In this document: in pieces, positions 57,795 to 64,000 of the stretch
Position numbering within the stretch: position 1 is the first letter of the stretch
Layout of the letters: each line of letters begins with the position of its first letter
Assembly: GCF_002217395.1 (NCBI RefSeq)
Contig: NZ_MUHD01000003.1
Coordinates: 238,060-302,059 of the forward strand
Origin: Flavobacterium plurextorum
GTDB lineage: Bacteria > Bacteroidota > Bacteroidia > Flavobacteriales > Flavobacteriaceae
Direction of reading: 5' to 3'
Length of the DNA stretch: 64,000 bases
Made by a program: the position numbers and the translations under genes
Notes under the pieces: model-generated
Seen by the model: the letters and a program-made list of their open reading frames with translations, nothing else
Told to the model about the DNA's origin: nothing
The model's database searches: none

Positions 57795-57827
57795 AAAAAA
57801 CGCTTTCTTATAGGAAAGCGTTTTTTT
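57793..57827. terminator. bidirectional terminator between XRE gene and higA
   Basis: CGCTTTC (57801-57807) and GAAAGCG (57814-57820) form the stem, flanked by eight A before and seven T after. It works in both directions and lies between the two convergent stop codons. Confidence 0.85.
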
Positions 57828-57849
57828 ATAAATCTAAAATTCTACAGGT

Positions 57850-58410
57850 TTAAGATAAAACTAAATCGTCGCTCGTTAGTTTTACTTTTAACTTTCCTAA
57901 TTTCATGACAGCTTCCTGTACTTTAATTTGATCTTCTTTTGAAAGGAATACTGGAATCAAAACTGCTATTTCTATTTTTAATAATCGATTTATTACTATT
58001 AAATCTCTCAAAGTAAATGGTTTAATACCATTCATAAGTTCTGACATATAAGTTTTACTTTTATGACCTAAAATTAAAGCCAAGTTTTCTTGAGTTAATT
58101 CAAGTTCTTTGAGCTTCTTTCTTATTATTTGTTTCCTATTTTCTATAAACAATCTCTCTAACTCTGCTATACGTTCAGATTTTTCACTTTCTAAAAGCTT
58201 GTGATCATCAACTTTACGAACATCATTCCATTCAGAGTTTTCATACTTCTCAATTATGTCACGTAACTTAGATCTTAAATTTTTAAAATGAGTATTATCC
58301 TTCGCCAAAAGTCTTAGTTTTCGGTCAGAAATAAGAGCTCTTTCATAATCTAATTCGTTTGTGATTATACCACTTTCTATTATTTTCTCTATATCAAATT
58401 GTGTTTTCAT
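57850..58410 (-). CDS. higA: HigA-type antitoxin with XRE helix-turn-helix
   Basis: This 186-residue protein is longer than the ~100-residue minimal HigA. A charged helical N-terminal part (~1-85) is followed by an XRE helix-turn-helix near 90-150: KKLKELELTQENLALILGHKSKTYMSELMNG and then IKPFTLRDLIVINRLL. Its start codon overlaps the stop codon of the toxin gene by one base (TAATG), the toxin-first order typical of higBA. It should bind the toxin and repress the shared promoter. The long N-terminal region may be the toxin-binding part, which is unusual for HigA, where the extension is commonly C-terminal or absent. Confidence 0.8.
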   Translation of the reverse strand: MKTQFDIEKIIESGIITNELDYERALISDRKLRLLAKDNTHFKNLRSKLRDIIEKYENSEWNDVRKVDDHKLLESEKSERIAELERLFIENRKQIIRKKLKELELTQENLALILGHKSKTYMSELMNGIKPFTLRDLIVINRLLKIEIAVLIPVFLSKEDQIKVQEAVMKLGKLKVKLTSDDLVLS

Positions 58411-58751
58411 TATTCTATATAGTTATTCTTACGTAACCATTTTTCAATAGTTGTTTTGTTATTTTTAAATATTGATTCGTACTCTTTATGCGTTCCCGCC
58501 CAAACTATAGTTGCTTCGCCATCATCATCAAACTCAATCAATATAAGTGTTCTATGAATATTCATATTAAAGAAATAAAATCCATCATTATGCACGCAGT
58601 CTAGATCATTTCTTATATTATTAATATTGTCTTTAGCAGGATTAAAGTTTTCTAAATCAGCAATTAACTTATCAATTTCATCACAGAGCTTTTTATTACC
58701 AATGTTTTTCTTTTTAATTTTTAAAACTGTCTTTTTTCCAATAATTCTCAT
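58410..58751 (-). CDS. higB: HigB-type mRNA-interferase toxin
   Basis: This 113-residue protein resembles the HigB_toxin branch of the RelE superfamily, ribosome-associated ribonucleases. The ATG at 58751 (MRIIGKKTV) matches the usual family start; the upstream TTG and ATG are less likely. The family tail is clear: GFYFFNMNIHRTLILIEFDDDGEATIVWAGTHKEYESI near residues 60-97, with the W-x-GTH-x-EY motif. It is followed by the antitoxin gene with a one-base overlap. A -7 box lies at 58773-58766. Together the pair forms a plasmid- or island-stabilising or stress module. Confidence 0.85.
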   Translation of the reverse strand: MRIIGKKTVLKIKKKNIGNKKLCDEIDKLIADLENFNPAKDNINNIRNDLDCVHNDGFYFFNMNIHRTLILIEFDDDGEATIVWAGTHKEYESIFKNNKTTIEKWLRKNNYIE

Positions 58752-58765
58752 AAACATCAACTTAG

Positions 58766-58773
58766 CAAATATA
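58766..58773 (-). promoter_or_regulatory. -7 box of the higBA promoter
   Basis: TATATTTG on the minus strand fits TAnnTTTG exactly, 15 bp before the chosen higB start codon. The -33 element is weak: TTT, not TTG, at a spacing of 17. The box sits over the upstream TTG alternative start and supports the start at 58751. Confidence 0.45.
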
Positions 58774-58983
58774 GTTAAAAGTTCTTATATAAACCGAACT
58801 TTTAATCTAACATTCTCTTTCAAATCCATTAAAACATACCTGTAAGATTTCCATTAATTAAATGTTGTAAATTCAAATAACCCATCTCTTTAGAAACAAA
58901 CTTACAACTATTTTAAATAATTTAACACGTATTTACTTTCTTTTAATTGAATTTTATATTTTAAATTAATTTCAAAAGCATAA

Positions 58984-59016
58984 AAAAACGCTTCCTTTTA
59001 GCAAAGAAGCGTTTTT
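58984..59016. terminator. terminator downstream of the symporter gene
   Basis: AAAAACGCTTC (58984-58994) pairs with GAAGCGTTTTT (59006-59016) over 11 bp around CTTTTAGCAAA. On the minus strand the stem is followed by T residues and lies 25 bp beyond the symporter stop codon. Confidence 0.82.
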
Positions 59017-59041
59017 ACAATTATAATGGTTTGAACAATTT

Positions 59042-60622
59042 TTAATTCCCATTAAAAACCAAATACAAAGCCAAAATCGTCAATCCCAACAAACCAAACA
59101 AAAGCTTCACCTTTTTACTAGTTTTAGGAATATCCGTTTCATCTGAAAAATTGACTTCAGGATTTTTATCGGTTAACGAAATAATTACTGCTGTAATTAA
59201 AAGCACAGCAAAAATGTAAAATGAAATCAATAAAAAGTGAGGCCAAACTGGATATTTATCGGCAGGAAAAATCCATAAATACAAAACTCCAACAAACAAA
59301 CTAAAAGCTGAACCCCAAGAAAGCGTTGCATTTACGGCTTTTTTGGTAGTGCGTTTCCAGAAAACACTCAAAAGGAAAACAACAGATAATGAAGGCGCCA
59401 AGAAACCTAAAACTGCCTGAAAAATGTTGAATAAATTCTGCCCTTTTATATTGTCAATCGCAACAGCAATTAGAATCGCAAATACACATCCAGCCGCAAT
59501 CGTTAATCGGCCAATTTTAATTTGATCTTGAATCGTCGCTGATGGGTTTATTTTCTTTACATAAATATCATTTGTAAAAACGGTGCTTAAAGCATTCAGC
59601 GAAGAACCAATTGTTCCCACCAAAACAGCAATCATCACACAAATTACCAAACCGTTCATTCCGCTTGGGAAAAGGTTTGTAACCATTGTCATATAAGCCA
59701 AATCGGAGTTGCTTCCTAATTCAGGATATAAGGCATAACACAAAATTCCAGGAAGAATAAACAACGGCAACGCCATAACTTTTAGCCATCCAATAAAGTT
59801 TACGCCCAATTGTCCTTGTTCTAGATTTTTAGCTCCTAAAACACTCTGCACCATCGATTGATCTGTACAGAAAAAAGCAACTGCTGCTACAGGATATCCT
59901 AATAAAATAGCAGGCCACGGATAATGTGCATCGTTTGCGGGCTGTACTAAATTCCAAAAGTTTGAAGGCGTTTTGGCAATTAAAACATCAATTCCGCCTA
60001 GTTTTTGTAAACCTAAAAAAGAAAGTGTAAGTGAAACTACAATCAGCAAAATCATCTGAAAAACATTCACTTTTGCAATCGCTTTTAATCCTCCTGCAAA
60101 CGTAAAAATTCCAGAGAAAATCACTAAAACGGTAACGCTTTGCCACATCGGAATTCCCAAAATCTGACGCACTAAAACACCTCCGCTGAATAATCCCAAA
60201 GACAGCCAGCTTACTAATATTTTCACCAAAGCATACCAAGCCAAAATATTCTGCGTACTGTCGCCGTAGCGTTTTCCCATATATTCGGGCATCGTACTTA
60301 CTTTACTCGCAATATATCTTGGCGCGAAAACCATTGCCAAAAGCAGTAAAAACACAAAAGCATACCACTCGAAATTTCCTGCTACAATTCCGGTAGCGTA
60401 ACCAATACTCGCAAAAGCCAATAATGACGAAGGCCCAACATTGGTTCCCCACATATTAAACCCAATGCTGTACCAGTTTAAGGAGTTTCCAGCCAGAAAA
60501 AGCGTTTCGTTTTTCTTTCTCTGCTTCATACTTACCACATATCCAATGACTAATAAAGCCACTAAATAACCCGCAACAATTACAAAATCGAGCGTGGTTA
60601 ATTTGTCGTAGATACTGTTCAT
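59042..60622 (-). CDS. sodium:solute symporter (SSS family), sugar type
   Basis: This 526-residue inner-membrane protein has about 13-14 spans. It belongs to the sodium:solute symporter family: DFVIVAGYLVALLVIGYVVS at the start, LAGNSLNWYSIGFNMWGTNVGPSSLLAFASIGYATG near residue 45-75, TMPEYMGKRYG near 110 and GTIGSSLNALSTVFTNDIY near 335. These resemble the sugar transporters of the SGLT branch. Its start overlaps the oxidoreductase stop by 4 bp (ATGA), so the two are translationally coupled. It probably imports a monosaccharide or short uronic sugar released in the periplasm by the enzymes encoded nearby. The substrate is not readable from sequence. Confidence 0.9.
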   Translation of the reverse strand: MNSIYDKLTTLDFVIVAGYLVALLVIGYVVSMKQRKKNETLFLAGNSLNWYSIGFNMWGTNVGPSSLLAFASIGYATGIVAGNFEWYAFVFLLLLAMVFAPRYIASKVSTMPEYMGKRYGDSTQNILAWYALVKILVSWLSLGLFSGGVLVRQILGIPMWQSVTVLVIFSGIFTFAGGLKAIAKVNVFQMILLIVVSLTLSFLGLQKLGGIDVLIAKTPSNFWNLVQPANDAHYPWPAILLGYPVAAVAFFCTDQSMVQSVLGAKNLEQGQLGVNFIGWLKVMALPLFILPGILCYALYPELGSNSDLAYMTMVTNLFPSGMNGLVICVMIAVLVGTIGSSLNALSTVFTNDIYVKKINPSATIQDQIKIGRLTIAAGCVFAILIAVAIDNIKGQNLFNIFQAVLGFLAPSLSVVFLLSVFWKRTTKKAVNATLSWGSAFSLFVGVLYLWIFPADKYPVWPHFLLISFYIFAVLLITAVIISLTDKNPEVNFSDETDIPKTSKKVKLLFGLLGLTILALYLVFNGN

Positions 60623-61683
60623 AGTCCGTATTCGTTAAGAATATCGGCAATTTTAACCGGCATTCCAGTTTGCAAAGATTTATCCATTGCCTGCAACAAA
60701 GCTACAGTTCCAATTCCTTCTTCCATGTTTGGATACGCTTCAAAACCTTGCTCGATACTATCTGTAAAATATTCTAAGTAATTTTGATATTCTCCGCCAT
60801 GATGACTTTGTCCTTCAAAACGGAAATAATATTTTATGGTACTGTCGCCCCAAGTAATCACTTTTTCTTCGCCAGTTTTGTCGGTAATCGCATAACGCAA
60901 TTCATGATAATCGGCTTGACTTGCTCCTTCTGTTGCTCTTAAAATCGTGCTCATTCCACTGTCGCGCTGCGCTGGCTGAGTCGGAGATGTGTAAACACCG
61001 CTTACACGTGCAATTCTTCCATCAGTTGCTTTGAAAATAAAGTGCATTGTATCTTCATTTTTCAATCCTGCATTTTGTCCGTTACTGCTGATCATTCCGT
61101 AACCCATTACTTCTTGAATATTGGGCAAATACCATCTTATAAAATCTACAGGATGACTCAAACCTCCGTACAGCCATTTAAACGATTGCAAAAGCGACCA
61201 TTCTTTCTTTAAAAACCATCTGTGATCGGCGTGATATTGTGCTTCAATTGTAATTAAATCTCCAAGTAAACCCGCTTCATAATCGGCTCTTTGTCTTTTG
61301 GCAGGTTCGAAAAAACGAGAACTTTGCCCAATGAAAACTTTCTTTCCAGTTGATTTGCTTAATTCTAACAGCTCTTTAGCATCAGAAAGATCATCAATAA
61401 ACGGTTTGGTACAAACAACATGTTTTCCATGTAATAAAGCTTGTTTTACATGTTGTGCATGAAGATGATCTGGCGTATAAATAGCGATAATATCAATTGA
61501 CGAATCGTTTAATAAATCTTCGTAATTAGTAGTGTATGAATGAAAATCGAATTCTTTAGCTCTTTGTTTACACAATTCTTCATTTCGGTCGCATATTTTA
61601 ACAAGCTCTAGTTTTGAACTTTCTATAGCAGCCGACATTGTGCTTCGTCCTTCTCCAAGTCCTAGAATGGCTATTTTTAACAT
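60619..61683 (-). CDS. Gfo/Idh/MocA-family NAD(P)-dependent oxidoreductase
   Basis: This 354-residue cytoplasmic oxidoreductase has an N-terminal Rossmann domain (~1-120). MLKIAILGLGEGRSTMSAAI is a slightly altered dinucleotide loop, then IIAIYTPDHLHAQHVKQALLHGKHVVCTKPF follows, with the lysine of the usual EKP motif in a CTKP variant near residue 92. The C-terminal alpha/beta domain has KWLYGGLSHPVDFIRWYLPN, with the active-site-type histidine near 180. It would oxidise or epimerise a sugar brought in by the symporter encoded directly downstream. Upstream is a polypyrimidine/polypurine tract. The product and sugar are unknown. Confidence 0.9.
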   Translation of the reverse strand: MLKIAILGLGEGRSTMSAAIESSKLELVKICDRNEELCKQRAKEFDFHSYTTNYEDLLNDSSIDIIAIYTPDHLHAQHVKQALLHGKHVVCTKPFIDDLSDAKELLELSKSTGKKVFIGQSSRFFEPAKRQRADYEAGLLGDLITIEAQYHADHRWFLKKEWSLLQSFKWLYGGLSHPVDFIRWYLPNIQEVMGYGMISSNGQNAGLKNEDTMHFIFKATDGRIARVSGVYTSPTQPAQRDSGMSTILRATEGASQADYHELRYAITDKTGEEKVITWGDSTIKYYFRFEGQSHHGGEYQNYLEYFTDSIEQGFEAYPNMEEGIGTVALLQAMDKSLQTGMPVKIADILNEYGL

Positions 61684-61788
61684 TGGTTGTGGTTATTTTA
61701 GATTATTGATTTTAGTTTATTTCTGAAATCTTTTTTGAGATTATTTTTGTTTTTTTTTACGCAGATTAAGCCAATTGAGCAGATCTAA

Positions 61789-61918
61789 TTTTCTCCTTCA
61801 ATCTTTCTTCTTCAATCTTTCTTCTTCCTTCTTTCTTCTTCCTTCTTTCTTCTTTCTTCTTCCTTCTTTACTCTATACTCTTTCTTCTTCACTCTATACT
61901 CTTACTTACTTCTTTATC
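61789..61918. repeat. 130-bp polypyrimidine tract upstream of the oxidoreductase gene
   Basis: The plus strand is almost only C and T, in runs of TTCTTC, CTTCTTT and TTCCTTC, ending with two copies of ACTCTATACTCTT. On the transcribed strand it reads GAAGAAAG. It lies between the stop codon of the GH141-like gene (61919) and the start of the oxidoreductase (61683). It may be a slippage-prone tract in a leader. Confidence 0.75.
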
Positions 61919-64000
61919 CTACTTTTTCTCTTCCACATTCACCTTATCTAAAAAAATCCAAGTTTCGTCTGGTTTCGCACCTTCAATTCCCGATTGGTAT
62001 TTTTTCATTAAAGCGTTCCATTGATCTACTTTCGGATTATTCTCTGTTGTTTTCGGATTTAGTTTATCCAGATTTTCTCCTTTCGGAATACTGATTACCA
62101 AGATTAATTGTCTGTCTTTTTTGAAAACTTGCAATTGCTGAAAATCGGCATTACAGAAACCTTTTGCTACTTCTGGCCATTTTTCGAATTGCGTTTTATG
62201 ATAATCCACATATTCTTTTTGAAGTTTTTCATCAGCAGGAAGATTCGCTGTTAAAACAATATTTTCCCAATCTGATGCAGGTTTCGAATCTTTACATCTT
62301 TCGAAGTTTTGGAAATCGTACACTAAATCATCATAGATTTTAATTTCTAAAGAAGGAAAAGCTCCCGCCAACTTTCGTTTCGTTCTTTCCGGCTGATTCA
62401 TTTTTCCGTAAATCACCAAATGATTTTTCCATTGGTATAATTCCTGACCTACAATTCTAAAACCTGTTAAAGTCGATTTGATTTTTGCGATATCAAAATC
62501 AGAACCTATCAATTCGATTGCATACGGTTTTGGCATTTCCTGCAGTCCCCATTTTTCATCGATTACAACTTCTTTTTCTAAATCTTTGTAAGGCGCTCTA
62601 ATTCCCGCCGCATCTTTAATTTTAGTACTTACATACGGATCATTGTGCTCCCAGATATTCCCTTTTGGACCGTTATGATTTTTTAGAATTTTCTTTTCAG
62701 CAATCCAGTTGTTTTTAATCGTAAAACCTTCACTTCCTTCATCAGTGTACAAATACAACCACAAAAACGGATCGTGCGCATACGGACTATTATAAACCTT
62801 GTCTATATAATTTTCTTCAATTCGGCTGTTTGGCTGAGCCGAAAGCGTATAAATTCCTGCCACATCATGTAAATGTTTCGCATAATGATGAATTTTATTT
62901 CCTAGAATTTTATTGTTCTGCATCACGTTTGGCGTGTGTGTCCAACCCCAGCCCATTGCCATTCCGGAATACGATACATCTGAAATTTCGTTGTGCTCAA
63001 TAGTAATATTTCGAACGAAACCAGCGCTGATTCCTAAAGTTCCCCAATCTTCATTGGTTACGTTGGTGATTAAATTATCCGAAATCACTTCATCCGAACA
63101 CATTTCTCTTTCATCTTTTATGATTAAAGGCAAATGCGCTTCAAAAGCTTCTTCAGAAAAAACACCCACATTAATGGCGCTTCCGCCAATATCTTTAAAT
63201 AAATTTCCTTTAACGGTATTATGATTCGTTCCTTTATTTAAATCTAAACCTGTCGAAGCCAAATGCTCAAAACGACACAATTCAAACTGAATATTATTGG
63301 CATAATTTACTTCAACTGCCGAACGAGGTCTTCCCACCCAAGCCTGATTTTCTAAACTCGCCTGATTGGGCGTTCCTGGAACTTTAAGTTTATAAGCATC
63401 CAATAAATACATACCAGATTGCAATGGCACATGACCTTGTTCTGAAGGACGAAGCCAATTGCTGTATTGAAATGAAATTCCTTTAAACTGAAAATGATGT
63501 ACAGGAGAATCAATCGTTCCTTTTACTTCAACTAAATTTTCTAAAACTGGAACGGTAACTTTAACCGAATTAATATCTTCACCCTGACGTGGAATATAAT
63601 AGACTTTAGCATTCTTTTTATCCAAAAACCATTCTCCCGGTTCATTCAATAATGAAAGAGCGTTGTTTAAGTGAAAAGCAGAATTTCCGTTATTTTTCGA
63701 AATCCATGGCGCAGGCCAAGGATGCTCACTTTGAATTCGGCTTTCAGGCTCTTCAAACGAAAGTCTGGCGCTGTCTTTCTGCACTTCAATATTTTTAATT
63801 CGAAGGTTCGCAATCGACCACCACTGTACAATAAACATTTCCATTCCCGGTTCGAACTTAACCGATTTATCTTTAAACGGAATCCAGCAAGTCTGCGATT
63901 TATGATCCCAAGACAAAATTCTGTCCATTGTATTTCCTGCCGTATTTTTGGCTCTAACGGCTTTTTTTCCGTTTACCCACAATTGTCTGTAATTGATTAA
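61919..64000 (-). CDS. beta-helix GH141-like enzyme fused to L-rhamnose-mutarotase-like domain (5' end outside window)
   Basis: At least 693 codons are open to the right edge, so the start is missing. The visible frame begins LINYRQLWVNGKKAVRAKN, typical of the middle of a GH141-type protein. The first ~450 residues are a parallel beta-helix (INVGVFSEEAF, FVRNITIEHNEISDVSYSGMAMGWGW, KILGNKIHHYAKHLHDVAGIYTLS). From about residue 490 come two ferredoxin-like modules. The second (EYVDYHKTQFEKWPEVAKGF, VDQWNALMKKYQ) strongly resembles the RhaM L-rhamnose mutarotase family. Known GH141 enzymes include an L-fucosidase from an RG-II locus. The fusion would release a deoxysugar and speed its anomer exchange. 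Domain calls are from pattern; the catalytic residues are not assigned. Confidence 0.72.
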   Translation of the reverse strand, partial: LINYRQLWVNGKKAVRAKNTAGNTMDRILSWDHKSQTCWIPFKDKSVKFEPGMEMFIVQWWSIANLRIKNIEVQKDSARLSFEEPESRIQSEHPWPAPWISKNNGNSAFHLNNALSLLNEPGEWFLDKKNAKVYYIPRQGEDINSVKVTVPVLENLVEVKGTIDSPVHHFQFKGISFQYSNWLRPSEQGHVPLQSGMYLLDAYKLKVPGTPNQASLENQAWVGRPRSAVEVNYANNIQFELCRFEHLASTGLDLNKGTNHNTVKGNLFKDIGGSAINVGVFSEEAFEAHLPLIIKDEREMCSDEVISDNLITNVTNEDWGTLGISAGFVRNITIEHNEISDVSYSGMAMGWGWTHTPNVMQNNKILGNKIHHYAKHLHDVAGIYTLSAQPNSRIEENYIDKVYNSPYAHDPFLWLYLYTDEGSEGFTIKNNWIAEKKILKNHNGPKGNIWEHNDPYVSTKIKDAAGIRAPYKDLEKEVVIDEKWGLQEMPKPYAIELIGSDFDIAKIKSTLTGFRIVGQELYQWKNHLVIYGKMNQPERTKRKLAGAFPSLEIKIYDDLVYDFQNFERCKDSKPASDWENIVLTANLPADEKLQKEYVDYHKTQFEKWPEVAKGFCNADFQQLQVFKKDRQLILVISIPKGENLDKLNPKTTENNPKVDQWNALMKKYQSGIEGAKPDETWIFLDKVNVEEKK

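Overview
The window looks like chromosomal DNA of a Flavobacterium-type member of the Bacteroidota. The evidence is low-GC codon use, a SusC/SusD pair, promoters of the TTG / TAnnTTTG type, long runs of exported glycosidases, and non-coding gaps packed with the dispersed palindromic repeats common in flavobacterial genomes. No tRNA, rRNA, phage, transposase or CRISPR array was recognised.

Positions 1 to about 54,300 form one very large pectin-directed polysaccharide utilisation locus, with every gene on the minus strand. Block A runs from susC (start 31139) down to the window's left edge: SusC, SusD, a PL1 lyase, a DUF3826 protein, a second PL1, a beta-helix plus DUF6298-like fusion, a GH140 apiosidase, a GH28 polygalacturonase, a GH43-type propeller, a sialidase-like propeller, GH78, an esterase with an STN-like N-terminus, GH95, an (alpha/alpha)6 hydrolase and a truncated GH78. 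Block B runs from a GH78 (start 54281) down to a CE8 pectin methylesterase: GH78, two beta-propeller enzymes, GH2, GH106, an SGNH esterase, a DUF5703-type hydrolase, a multidomain PL1, GH127 and CE8. PL1, CE8 and GH28 would attack homogalacturonan. The apiosidase, L-rhamnosidases, L-fucosidase/L-galactosidase, arabinofuranosidases, galactosidase and esterases would strip branched side chains. The set resembles rhamnogalacturonan-II side-chain breakdown more than RG-I backbone cleavage, because no PL9, PL11, GH105 or GH88 is visible here.

The best regulatory signal is a 14-bp direct-repeat element (sense CAGGAYASTRCAGG) just upstream of a -33 TTG at only two places, in front of susC and in front of the first gene of block B. 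It may tie the two blocks into one regulon. No hybrid two-component or ECF sigma regulator is encoded in the window.

From 54,700 to 56,840 lies a divergent AraC regulator / MFS efflux pair, probably a separate function. From 57,200 to 58,760 lies a small toxin-antitoxin cluster: a SymE-like toxin, a small XRE regulator and a HigB/HigA pair. From 59,040 to the right edge, again on the minus strand, is a sugar module: a sodium:solute symporter, a Gfo/Idh/MocA oxidoreductase overlapping it by 4 bp, and a 5'-truncated beta-helix (GH141-like) enzyme fused to an L-rhamnose-mutarotase-like domain.

The gaps hold at least five families of palindromic repeats. One is a 138-bp element with 17-bp terminal inverted repeats that appears to have landed inside a copy of another family.
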